A stretch of DNA of 7,418 nucleotides from an uncultured Eggerthellaceae bacterium (GCA_934631995.1 CAKTYF010000095.1:1-7418); one strand, 5' to 3'. Shown: positions 1-6,823, numbered from the stretch's first letter. Program-made: numbers and translations. Notes: a model not told the origin generated them from the letters alone.

Positions 1-87
1 AAATTCGAAAAATAAAAGTGAATTCAAAGAAGTATCATGTAAATGTACTCTCTGGCATGTATCAATCTGTCTTCCGAGGCGCATCAT
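1..87 (-). CDS. possible partial small ORF running off the left edge
   Basis: A minus-strand frame opens at an ATG at 87 (a second ATG follows directly) and stays open for 29 codons to the window edge. A GAGGG stretch about seven bases upstream could serve as a ribosome binding site, and a strong leftward promoter-like sequence lies at 178-207. The peptide (MMRLGRQID... ending LLFFEF) matches no family I recognise. The start region lies inside a strong hairpin (74-100), so translation, if real, might be gated. With only 29 codons visible, chance openness is quite possible. The true gene to the left could also start beyond the edge, leaving this stretch as untranslated leader. Confidence 0.2.
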   Translation of the reverse strand, partial: MMRLGRQIDTCQRVHLHDTSLNSLLFFEF

Positions 88-100
88 CCGATGCCCTCGG
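74..100. repeat. strong 11-bp hairpin with one bulge
   Basis: The arms CCGAGG-c-GCATC (74-85) and GATGC-CCTCGG (90-100) pair over 11 bp, with C80 bulged and the loop ATCC. Neither strand has a T-run after it, so it is not a simple intrinsic terminator. On the minus strand the arms contain the GAGGG and ATG of the small frame that runs off the left edge. Confidence 0.55.
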
Positions 101-129
101 TTCGTCACAGTATCCGGTTCTCAAGGTGC

Positions 130-149
130 CGAGGGGGCCTCGCCCCTCG
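130..149. repeat. 7-bp GC hairpin
   Basis: CGAGGGG (130-136) pairs with CCCCTCG (143-149) around a 6-base loop. No T-run follows on either strand. On the minus strand it would lie in the 5' leader of any transcript started at the promoter-like sequence at 178-207. Confidence 0.5.
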
Positions 150-177
150 CTCGCGCCTCGTTGCGGCGCAAGAAAGA

Positions 178-207
178 ACTATACCAGCATCCCGCTCTCC
201 GTGTCAA
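178..207 (-). promoter_or_regulatory. sigma70-type promoter pointing left
   Basis: Read on the minus strand, a perfect TTGACA (202-207) is followed by an 18-base spacer and TATAGT (178-183). TGG directly before the latter makes it an extended -10. The start point would be near 171, and transcription would leave the window to the left. This is the best promoter match in the window. It implies a gene or small RNA beyond the left edge, or within 1-170. Confidence 0.5.
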
Positions 208-208
208 G

Positions 209-218
209 GAAAATTTTC
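209..218. repeat. AT-rich palindrome
   Basis: GAAAATTTTC is a perfect 10-bp palindrome. It forms the left half of a looser 24-bp dyad (208-231) and lies just upstream of the leftward -35 box at 202-207, where it could act as an UP-type element or an operator. The role is inference. Confidence 0.3.
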
Positions 219-240
219 AAGAAATTTTTCCGACCCGCCT

Positions 241-297
241 GCGGGCGCCCGCGGGCCTTCCGGCCCCGCGCTGCGCGTCGCGCCCTGCGAGCAGGGC
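241..297. repeat. cluster of GC-rich palindromes
   Basis: Three palindromic units lie back to back. GCGGGCGCCCGC (241-252) is a perfect 12-bp palindrome. Positions 250-257 pair with 262-270 over 8 bp around a TTCC loop, with C267 bulged. GCCCTG (282-287) pairs with CAGGGC (292-297) around CGAG. The first two overlap, so they would be alternatives. No T-run follows, and the cluster sits between two leftward promoter-like sequences. It resembles REP-type intergenic DNA, but copies elsewhere in the genome cannot be tested here. Confidence 0.4.
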
Positions 298-317
298 CTT
301 CGCGGCTGGGGTTAGTC

Positions 318-345
318 ATTATACCAGCCCCCGCCGTTTTGTGAA
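318..345 (-). promoter_or_regulatory. second leftward promoter-like sequence
   Basis: On the minus strand TTCACA (340-345), a 16-base spacer and a perfect TATAAT (318-323) preceded by TGG form a good extended -10 promoter. The -10 is flanked by GGCTGG (304-309) and CCAGCC (324-329), a 6-bp inverted repeat that could be an operator. It shares the string GCTGGTATA with the promoter at 178-207. A transcript from here would run through the GC-rich palindromes at 241-297. Confidence 0.4.
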
Positions 346-425
346 GGGGGTAATTTGAAAAAATTTCGGCGCGCCCTCAATACCGCTTGCCGCTACATCC
401 GCACAACCAGCTATCTACGAGAGAA

Positions 426-451
426 GCGTGCGCGAACACATCCACGCACGC
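426..451. repeat. 7-bp hairpin in the tyrS downstream region
   Basis: GCGTGCG (426-432) pairs with CGCACGC (445-451) around a 12-base loop. There is no T-run. Apart from this and the dyad at 475-499, I see nothing further in 360-534, downstream of tyrS. Confidence 0.3.
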
Positions 452-474
452 CTCCCTGCTTACCTATATATAGT

Positions 475-499
475 TATACTTCAGTTCGCTGACGCTATA
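475..499. terminator. weak dyad downstream of tyrS, terminator doubtful
   Basis: TCAG (481-484) and CTGA (489-492) form a short stem with a TTCG loop on the plus strand, extended by TATA (475-478) and TATA (496-499) across an internal loop. It lies 36 bases past the tyrS stop codon. On the minus strand it is followed by an AT-rich stretch rather than a clean T-run, so termination of tyrS here is only a possibility. The T-run TTTT (500-503) lies on the plus-strand side, where no gene would use it. Confidence 0.2.
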
Positions 500-534
500 T
501 TTTCCCATTTGGCTCGCGCGGGCGCGGCCAGGTT

Positions 535-1758
535 TTACGCCAAAACGAACTTGCGGTAAATCTTCTTGCCCTTACGGACAATCGCGCCTTTCTGCAGCTG
601 TTCTGCCGAAACGCGATCTTCGTGCGATGCCACCGGCTCGCCGCCCAGGCTCACGCCGTTTTGCTGAATCAGCTTGCGCGCCTCGCTCTTGCTCTTGACC
701 AAGCCCGCCAACATAAGCAAGTCAACAATGTTCGCGGAACCATCTTCCAGCATATCCGCTGGCACTTCCGTCATGGGCATGTTCTCGCTATCGCCCGCAC
801 CGCTGAAAATCGCGCGCGCCGTGGCCTGTGCCCTCTTCGCTTCCTCTTCGCCATGCACCAAAGCGGTCAGCTCGTACGCAAGAATCTCTTTCTTCTCATT
901 CACGCGCGCGTCGTCCCATGCCTCCATGGCATCGATTTCCTCAAGCGGCACGAACGTGAGCATACGCAGGCACTTCATAACGTCGTCGTCGGCAACGTTG
1001 CGCCAATACTGGTAGAAGTCGAACGGAGAGGTCTTGTTAGGATCAAGCCACACGGCGCCCTTCGCGGTCTTGCCCATCTTCTTGCCTTCGCTGTTCAAAA
1101 GCAGCGTGATGGTCATTGCGTATGCGTCGTCGCCGGTCTTTTTGCGGATGAGCTCGGTGCCGCCCAGCATGTTGCTCCACTGGTCGTTGCCGCCAAACTG
1201 CATGTTGCAGCCATAATTCTTATGCAAGTAATAGAAGTCGTAGGACTGCATGATCATGTAGTTGAACTCAAAGAAGGAAAGGCCGCGCTCCATGCGCTGC
1301 TTGTAGCATTCCGCGCGCAGCATGTTGTTGACGCTGAAGTACGTGCCCACTTCGCGCAGCATATCCACATATTTCAGGTCCAGCAGCCAATCGGCGTTGT
1401 TCACCACAATGGCTTTATCCTCGCCGAATTCAATGAAGCGGCCGATCTGCTCTTTGAAGCAATCGCAGTTGTGCTGAATGGTTTCGGGCGTGAGCATAGA
1501 GCGCATATCGGTGCGTCCGCTGGGATCGCCAATCATACCCGTGCCGCCGCCCAGCAACACGATGGGCTTGTTGCCCGCCATCTGCAGGCGTTTCATCAGG
1601 CACAACGCCATAAAGTGACCAACGTGCAGCGAATCAGCGGTCGGGTCAAAGCCAATATAGAAGCGCGCGCCACCGTTATTGATCAAATCTTTTATCTCTT
1701 CTTCGTCGGTCACCTGAGCAATCAGTCCGCGACCTTGGAGTTCTTCGTAAATACTCAC
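535..1758 (-). CDS. tyrS: tyrosyl-tRNA synthetase
   Basis: This cytoplasmic class I aminoacyl-tRNA synthetase joins tyrosine to tRNA-Tyr through a tyrosyl-adenylate. The 407 residues are a normal full length. Visible landmarks are the HIGH motif as HVGH (45-48) after the tyrosine-pocket stretch YIGFDPTAD (34-42), then Y167, Q171 and D174 of the Y-x3-Q-x2-D tyrosine site, GGNDQW (189-194), and the KMSKS loop as KMGKT (227-231). The C-terminus from about 340 is an S4-type RNA-binding domain (SKSEARKLI at 356-364). The gene starts with GTG. That start is supported by GGGAAGGA at 1764-1771, five bases upstream, and by the N-terminus MSIYEELQGRGLI, which is typical of the family. It is separated from the upstream U32 gene by 361 bases and has its own likely promoter. 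Glycine in place of the first serine of KMSKS is normal in bacterial TyrRS. Identity is secure. Confidence 0.98.
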   Translation of the reverse strand: MSIYEELQGRGLIAQVTDEEEIKDLINNGGARFYIGFDPTADSLHVGHFMALCLMKRLQMAGNKPIVLLGGGTGMIGDPSGRTDMRSMLTPETIQHNCDCFKEQIGRFIEFGEDKAIVVNNADWLLDLKYVDMLREVGTYFSVNNMLRAECYKQRMERGLSFFEFNYMIMQSYDFYYLHKNYGCNMQFGGNDQWSNMLGGTELIRKKTGDDAYAMTITLLLNSEGKKMGKTAKGAVWLDPNKTSPFDFYQYWRNVADDDVMKCLRMLTFVPLEEIDAMEAWDDARVNEKKEILAYELTALVHGEEEAKRAQATARAIFSGAGDSENMPMTEVPADMLEDGSANIVDLLMLAGLVKSKSEARKLIQQNGVSLGGEPVASHEDRVSAEQLQKGAIVRKGKKIYRKFVLA

Positions 1759-1815
1759 AACAATCCTTCCCTATCAACAATCGGCAGTCCGGTTCGTTGG
1801 TTTCAGCGAGGCCGC

Positions 1816-1861
1816 CAGCGCATGAAACGCTGTATGCGGAAGGCTTCGCTTTGCGCAAAGC
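1816..1861. repeat. palindromes in the tyrS leader
   Basis: GCTTTGCGCAAAGC (1848-1861) is a perfect 14-bp palindrome. CAGCG (1816-1820) pairs with CGCTG (1828-1832) around a 7-base loop. Both lie in the proposed untranslated leader of tyrS. No T-box consensus is visible on the tyrS-sense strand, and no T-run makes either a terminator, so a control role is unproven. Confidence 0.35.
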
Positions 1862-1915
1862 ATTACCGCGCGCCCGGCTTGGAACCACGCAACCGCAGGT
1901 AAACTGCAAGACTAC

Positions 1916-1943
1916 ATCATAAAGGGCGCTTCAATAATTGCAA
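1916..1943 (-). promoter_or_regulatory. likely tyrS promoter
   Basis: On the minus strand TTGCAA (1938-1943), a 16-base spacer and TATGAT (1916-1921) form a plausible sigma70-type promoter (4/6 and 5/6 matches). The start point would fall near 1909, leaving a leader of about 150 nt before the tyrS GTG. The -35 box lies within the dyad at 1926-1947, so a repressor binding there would block it. Confidence 0.4.
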
Positions 1944-1969
1944 GCGCTCATTGACCGATAAACGTCAAT
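1926..1969. promoter_or_regulatory. two adjacent dyads at the tyrS -35 region
   Basis: GCGCTT (1926-1931) and AAGCGC (1942-1947) are 6-bp inverted arms; CAAT and ATTG inside them extend the dyad, with one bulge. Next to it ATTGAC (1950-1955) and GTCAAT (1964-1969) form a second 6-bp inverted repeat with an 8-base spacer. Together they cover the proposed -35 box and its upstream flank, the usual place for an operator. No regulator family is recognised from the sequence. Between 1970 and 2119 I see only a short tandem 11-mer (2076-2096). Confidence 0.35.
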
Positions 1970-2119
1970 CTATCCGCCGAAGCGTCCGGCTAAGCGCCAC
2001 AACGCACGAAACGCTTGCCAGGCACAGCACGCGCAGCAACGAGCACCGGACCAGCTACGCCCCACGGCACCACGCTGCGACGCCCATGCGACGCCCGCGC
2101 CCGGCCAGAAACGTCGCGC

Positions 2120-4606
2120 CTACTCCACTGCGCGGAACAGATGCCCCGTGGTGGCACCGGAGATCTTGGCAACGCGGTTGCCATCGTGGCGCGCAATCTG
2201 CAACGCGCGGACGGCGCGACCCACCGCATGCGCCGTTTCTTCGACATTCATCATAGTTGCATCCACCATAAACGTGGTAACGCCGGCGGCAATCAAATCG
2301 GGTACCGTCTGCGCAATGTCGAACTCAACACTATTATAGATATGGCTTCGACCGGCGGCATCGGTGACAACCGGGAACTCGAAACCCTTGCGGTCAATCA
2401 GGTAGTGCGGGCTCTTGCGGCGCGGACACGTATCGCAGTTCTCGTCGCACTCGCCTTGGCTCATAAGCAGGCAATGCTCGGTTGTCATAAGCTCGGTGCG
2501 ACCGATAATCGTCATGCCCAGGGGAACCGAGGAAAGGTCTTTGCCCAGGTCCTGGATTTGCTCAAGCGTCAATTCGGGCGAAAGCCACACGCGTGACGCG
2601 CCCAAACGCGCCAGATGATCCGCAGCCAAGCGATTAACCACCGGCACATGGGAGCCCACTTCCACCTGCGCGCCCGCATCAAGCGCACGATGGACATCGC
2701 CCCAGTTCTCCACCAAAACTGGCTTGCCTTCCTTCACGTATTCCCACGCGTCAATGTCGCGCTGCGCCTCGCGCGTGGACGGCAGCAAATCGCAATCCAC
2801 CACGGGAAGCTGCACAATGCATTGCTTGGGATAGCCCGCTTGCTCAGCGGTAACAGTGCGCTGACCAGCCACAATAGCTTCGCCGCGCTTGTAAGTGAGC
2901 GTGGGCACGTACACAGCGGCGGCGCCCGTGCGCTTCGCAACGCGCGCGCAAGCCGGATTTGCCACGCGCACGTAAATGGCGTAGCCGTTGAGCGGTGCAG
3001 TCTTGCGCGCCGGAGCGTCTTCCACGCGCGGCAAACGACGATCGTGAGCAGGGGAAACAATGAGTTTTTGCAGCTCTTCCAGCGCATTCGCGCGCAGCTT
3101 ATGCACCTGCGAGAAGCCAATGCCCACTTCTTCGTCCACCGTTACCGAAAGTTCTTCGGCAACAAACGGCGTTTGGCCTAAACGGTCAATATGGTCCTTG
3201 ACCTCTTGTTCCGTAACGGGTTTCGTGCGCGCTTTTTCCACCACATCGCCGAACACTTCCACGCGCAGCGGCATGCCCTGGTCATCCACGCGACCCACGG
3301 CCTCGACCGCAAGGTAGGCGGGATATCCCAACGAAAGTGAGCAGTCGATCTTCACCGGCACGCGCGGTTCCAGCGCATTCGCCGCAAACGCCGCCGCCGC
3401 GTTGCGCACGCGGAACACACGGTCACCTTCCTTGATGTACTGCACCGTTTTGTCGCCTTTTCGGAACGGCAGGCGAACGCTGCCATCTTTGAGCGGCGTG
3501 ATATCTGTCAGCGTGAACAGAGAGCGCCCGCGCTTGTTCCAAACTTCCAGCACGTCGCCCACATTCAGCTGCTTTTCTGCCTGCACAAATGCGGAGTCCT
3601 TCACCACGCGGCTTACGCGGCCCAAGAAAACGCCGCGATTGTTGGGGCGCTGGTAGCTCATGATTTCGTTGCCGCGCTGGTGTGTGAGGTACGCGGTAGT
3701 GAAGCCGCGGCTGAACGCTTCCGCTAGCACGCTGCGCTCGGCTTCCGTTGCACGCCAGGAATCGTCTTGCTGCCCTGCTTCGCGCGCCGCCAGCAGACGG
3801 TCGAGCACCGCGCGGTACACGGACACCACGGCGTACACGTATTCGGGCGACTTCATGCGACCTTCGATTTTCAGCGACGCCACCTGGGCATCCAGCAGCT
3901 GATCCAGCAAATCGATGCTGCACAGATCCTTCGGGGAAAGCAGATGCTCGCCCGGCGCGGGAAGCGGCTTGCGCACCGCCTTGTTCTTGAGCTCGTACGG
4001 CAAACGGCACGCCTGCGCGCACGTTCCGCGGTTGGCCGAGCGCCCGCCGATCATGGACGACATGTAGCACTGCCCGGAATAGCACACGCACAACGCGCCG
4101 TGGCTGAAAACTTCGGTCTCCATGCCTAAGCTTTCCGCTTCGGCAGAAAGCAGCGCGATTTGCTCCAGCGACAACTCACGCGCCAGCGTGATGCGCGCCG
4201 CGCCCAAGCTGTGTGCCGCCTGCACGCCGGCAAGGGAATGCGTGTTCATTTGCGTTGAAATGTGCAAGCACGCCTGCGGAAGCGTGCGCGTCAGTTCAGC
4301 GGCAATGCCAATATCCTGCACAATGAACGCATCCACACCGGCACGATACGCCTGGCGCATGGTTTCCATGGCACGCGCGACTTCGCCTTCGAAAATCACC
4401 GTATTGAACGTCAAATACACCTTCACGTTGCGCAAATGAGCGTAATCGCACGCGGTACGCAGCGTTTTCAGCGTGAAATTGTCGGCTCCGCGCCGCGCAT
4501 TAAACGAATCAAGCCCCAGGTAAACGGCATCGGCACCGGCGCTAACGGCAGCGCACAGAGCGTCAAAGTTGCCCGCAGGGGCAAGTAATTCCATCTTTTT
4601 GGACAT
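2120..4606 (-). CDS. U32-family protein, RlhA-like, with DUF3656 region
   Basis: This 828-residue protein belongs to the family long called peptidase U32. Characterised members (RlhA, TrhP) work in hydroxylation of a 23S rRNA cytidine or of tRNA wobble uridine; others are annotated as collagenase-like proteases. The N-terminus LLAPAG (7-12) opens a TIM-barrel-like domain. The U32 signature spans 165-184 (EVFSHGALC then YSGQC). Cys173, Cys180, Cys196 and Cys200 match the family's conserved four-cysteine iron-sulphur set. Residues about 440-515 fit the DUF3656/collagenase region (KPVTEQEV, LGQTPF). A second barrel-like C-terminal part holds another cluster, Cys712, Cys720, Cys724 and Cys727. 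E. coli RlhA is shorter (about 650), so the C-terminal extension stands out. The start at 4606 is chosen for its GGAGG at 4616-4620, nine bases upstream; a longer in-frame extension to 4696 would run into the PBP gene. The start is divergent from the PBP gene. The substrate cannot be told from sequence. Confidence 0.93.
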   Translation of the reverse strand: MSKKMELLAPAGNFDALCAAVSAGADAVYLGLDSFNARRGADNFTLKTLRTACDYAHLRNVKVYLTFNTVIFEGEVARAMETMRQAYRAGVDAFIVQDIGIAAELTRTLPQACLHISTQMNTHSLAGVQAAHSLGAARITLARELSLEQIALLSAEAESLGMETEVFSHGALCVCYSGQCYMSSMIGGRSANRGTCAQACRLPYELKNKAVRKPLPAPGEHLLSPKDLCSIDLLDQLLDAQVASLKIEGRMKSPEYVYAVVSVYRAVLDRLLAAREAGQQDDSWRATEAERSVLAEAFSRGFTTAYLTHQRGNEIMSYQRPNNRGVFLGRVSRVVKDSAFVQAEKQLNVGDVLEVWNKRGRSLFTLTDITPLKDGSVRLPFRKGDKTVQYIKEGDRVFRVRNAAAAFAANALEPRVPVKIDCSLSLGYPAYLAVEAVGRVDDQGMPLRVEVFGDVVEKARTKPVTEQEVKDHIDRLGQTPFVAEELSVTVDEEVGIGFSQVHKLRANALEELQKLIVSPAHDRRLPRVEDAPARKTAPLNGYAIYVRVANPACARVAKRTGAAAVYVPTLTYKRGEAIVAGQRTVTAEQAGYPKQCIVQLPVVDCDLLPSTREAQRDIDAWEYVKEGKPVLVENWGDVHRALDAGAQVEVGSHVPVVNRLAADHLARLGASRVWLSPELTLEQIQDLGKDLSSVPLGMTIIGRTELMTTEHCLLMSQGECDENCDTCPRRKSPHYLIDRKGFEFPVVTDAAGRSHIYNSVEFDIAQTVPDLIAAGVTTFMVDATMMNVEETAHAVGRAVRALQIARHDGNRVAKISGATTGHLFRAVE

Positions 4607-4657
4607 AACAGAGTACCTCCACATGTAAAAATTTGCTTCGTGGTAGTATACCCTATT
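4607..4657. promoter_or_regulatory. 51-bp divergent promoter region (U32 / PBP)
   Basis: The gap between the two divergent starts must hold both promoters. Leftward, TATACT (4645-4650 read on the minus strand) is a good -10 with only a weak -35, giving a leader of about 30 nt with GGAGG (4616-4620) for the U32 gene. Rightward, TGG-TAGTAT (4641-4649) could be an extended -10 placing the start point within a few bases of the PBP ATG at 4658. The two -10 elements overlap at GTATAC, so the two directions probably compete for polymerase. Confidence 0.4.
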
Positions 4658-6823
4658 ATGAATACACGAAGAAAACAGCGCGAATCGCGCACACATGCAC
4701 CGGCTTGGGTCCTTTTGTTCATTGTTGCCGCCATTTGTTTTGTGGGGGTCGTTGCTGTACGCAGCGTTTTGAGCGTGACCGCAGGCTGGACCGAAGATCT
4801 GCCCAGCGTCGTTGAATCGGATGCGTTCAACTATTCGGAGAAATCGACGGTGTACGCCGCCGATGGCAAAACGGTTCTAGCGGAATTCCGTCTGGAAAAC
4901 CGCGAGCCGCTTACGAATTTGAGCGACGTTTCCGAGCTTCTGGTCAATGCAACGGTGGACACCGAGGACAACCGCTTCTACGAGCACAACGGCGTGGACC
5001 TTATTGGCATCACGCGCGCCGTGGTGAACAACCTTATGGGCGGAAGCCTGGAAGGTGCCTCGACCATTACCCAGCAGCTCGTGCGTAACACCATTCTGTC
5101 CGATGAGATGACCACTATCTCACTTGAGCGTAAGATTCGCGAAGCAGAGCTTGCCCTGGAGATGGAGAAATACTACTCGAAAGACGAGATTTTGCTGATG
5201 TACCTGAACACCATTAATTATGGTGATGGCGCATACGGTATTGAAGCCGCATCGCTGCACTACTTCAGCAAGCATGCTTCCGAGTTGACGCTGGTGGAAG
5301 CCGCAACGCTGGCGGGCATTCCGCAGTCGCCGTCGAACTGGAACCCCGTTTACAACCCCGAAGGTTGCAAAGACCGCCGCAACGTGGTGCTTTCGCGCAT
5401 GCTGACCGCGGGGCATATCACCCAGGCGCAATACGCTGAAGCGGCCAGCAGCGACTTGAACCTGAACCTTGAAGACGAAAGCCAAGAAGATGGCATTTAC
5501 CGGTACCCGTATTTTACGTCGTACGTGCGCACGTGGCTTTTGAACGAGTATTCCATGAACGACATCTTCGCCGGCGGTTTGAAGGTATACACCACCCTTG
5601 ACGTGGAGAAACAGGAAATCGCCGAGCAAACCGTTGCGGATCAGGCCGAACGCATGGAAGACGGCTTGGAGTCGGCGCTGGTTGCTGTTGACCCCTCGAA
5701 CGGACATGTTGTTGCCATGGTGGGTGGCGAAGACTATCGCGAGAACCAGTTCAACATTGCAGCTCAGGGCGGACGTCCCACGGGTTCATCGTTCAAGGTG
5801 TTCACGCTTATCGCCGCAATTGAGGCAGGCATTAACCCCGCAACGCTGGTTGATTGCTCTTCCCCTTACAAGCTGAAAAGTGGCCTGGGCACCGTAGAGA
5901 ACTACGGCGGCATCAATTACGGCACGCGCTCGCTGCAGTCGGCCACCGCGGTTTCTTCGAACACCGCGTACGTGCAGCTGCAGGAATACCTGGGCGGTCA
6001 GGCGGTCATCGACGTGTGCAAACGCATGGGCGTTGACACGAGCGACCTGATGAACGTGGACACGCTGACCTTGGGTGTTTTCGATATCACGCCGCTGGAG
6101 ATGGCAAACGCATACGCAACGCTGGCGGCGGGCGGCATCCATTACGACCCCGTGGTGGTCAGCAAGATTTGCAACAGCAAAGGAGAAACGGTATACGAGA
6201 ACAAGCAGGAAGGCGAGCGCGTTTTGAGCGAGTCGGTCTGCGGCGCCGTGACATCCGTGCTGCAAACGGTGTTCACGCAAAGCGACGGTACTGCTGCATC
6301 GGCACGCTTGGAGGGCGGACGCGAAGTTGCCGGCAAAACTGGTACGACCAGCGACTTCCACGATCACACGCTGATTGGCTACACGCCCGACCTGGCGTGC
6401 GCCTGCTGGATTGGCGATCGCTTTGCGCAGATTACCTCCGAGAATTTGAGCTGCAACGCCATGTTCAAGGAGTTCATGGACGCAGCACTTGCCTCCACGC
6501 CGATGCACTCCTTCCCCACGTACAAGGACCCCGAGTACAACAACAAGTGGAACGCTGATTTGAGCGCGAAGAGCAATGAAGACGACGAGGCAGACGAGAA
6601 GGATAAAGACAAGACGGAAGGCACCGAAGGTGGCGGCGGCACGACAGGTGGCGGCGATGGCGGTGCAACTGGCGGCACCGAAGGCGGCGACACGTCGGGA
6701 GGCTCAACGGGCGGCGGCACATCCGGCGGCACCGAAGGAGGAGGCTCAACAGGCGGCGGTGGCACGACGGGCGGCGAGTCGGGAGGCACGACAACGCCCG
6801 AGCCATCGAAGCCGGAGTCGTAG
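4658..6823 (+). CDS. class A penicillin-binding protein (GT51 + transpeptidase)
   Basis: This membrane-anchored bifunctional enzyme polymerises glycan strands from lipid II and cross-links their peptides. From the ATG it has 721 residues. A basic cytoplasmic start (MNTRRKQR) leads into one membrane segment at about 17-34. The GT51 glycosyltransferase domain has EDNRFYEH (from E103, catalytic), GASTITQQ (133-140), RKIRE (158-162) and KDEILLMYLN (175-184). The transpeptidase domain has SSFK (catalytic Ser377, Lys380), SSN (433-435) and KTGT (560-563). All catalytic motifs are intact. An acidic linker (about 640-654) leads to a Gly/Thr/Ser/Glu tail with three 18-residue repeats. ATG 4658 is preferred because a basic N-terminus follows it directly; GTG at 4640 is in frame and would add six residues. 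Neither has a clear ribosome binding site, so leaderless translation is possible. The gene is a single unit ended by an intrinsic terminator. It resembles PonA/PBP1, but the exact paralogue is not assigned. Confidence 0.97.
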   Translation: MNTRRKQRESRTHAPAWVLLFIVAAICFVGVVAVRSVLSVTAGWTEDLPSVVESDAFNYSEKSTVYAADGKTVLAEFRLENREPLTNLSDVSELLVNATVDTEDNRFYEHNGVDLIGITRAVVNNLMGGSLEGASTITQQLVRNTILSDEMTTISLERKIREAELALEMEKYYSKDEILLMYLNTINYGDGAYGIEAASLHYFSKHASELTLVEAATLAGIPQSPSNWNPVYNPEGCKDRRNVVLSRMLTAGHITQAQYAEAASSDLNLNLEDESQEDGIYRYPYFTSYVRTWLLNEYSMNDIFAGGLKVYTTLDVEKQEIAEQTVADQAERMEDGLESALVAVDPSNGHVVAMVGGEDYRENQFNIAAQGGRPTGSSFKVFTLIAAIEAGINPATLVDCSSPYKLKSGLGTVENYGGINYGTRSLQSATAVSSNTAYVQLQEYLGGQAVIDVCKRMGVDTSDLMNVDTLTLGVFDITPLEMANAYATLAAGGIHYDPVVVSKICNSKGETVYENKQEGERVLSESVCGAVTSVLQTVFTQSDGTAASARLEGGREVAGKTGTTSDFHDHTLIGYTPDLACACWIGDRFAQITSENLSCNAMFKEFMDAALASTPMHSFPTYKDPEYNNKWNADLSAKSNEDDEADEKDKDKTEGTEGGGGTTGGGDGGATGGTEGGDTSGGSTGGGTSGGTEGGGSTGGGGTTGGESGGTTTPEPSKPES
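6620..6781 (+). repeat. three 54-bp tandem repeats in the PBP tail
   Basis: GGCACCGAAGG recurs at 6620, 6674 and 6728, exactly 54 bases apart. The units encode 18 residues each, all beginning GTEGG and continuing with Gly/Thr/Ser in varying order. The rest of each unit is degenerate at the DNA level. Unit length is a multiple of three, so copy changes would keep the frame. Confidence 0.7.

Noticed and set aside
18..358. Three overlapping plus-strand frames in the left intergenic region
   Set aside because: They run through GC-rich palindromes, are Arg/Pro/Ala-rich, have no ribosome binding site and match no family.
1880..1890. T-box-like string TGGAACCACG on the plus strand
   Set aside because: It matches the T-box core, but it is antisense to both neighbouring genes. 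No plus-strand gene follows before 4658, and no specifier stem or terminator is seen.
622..1902. 426-residue open frame on the plus strand
   Set aside because: It is antisense to tyrS across its full length, with a His/Ala/Val-rich composition produced by the GC codon bias of the real gene. No domain is recognisable.
1676..1909. 77-residue minus-strand frame overlapping the tyrS start
   Set aside because: It begins with TTG, overlaps tyrS in another frame and has no ribosome binding site or family resemblance.
3423..4091. 222-residue minus-strand frame
   Set aside because: It lies wholly inside the U32 gene in another frame on the same strand, and is Arg/Ala-rich without domains.
5786..6508. 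240-residue minus-strand frame, and another at 5120-5707
   Set aside because: Both are antisense shadows of the penicillin-binding protein gene, which has all its catalytic motifs in frame.
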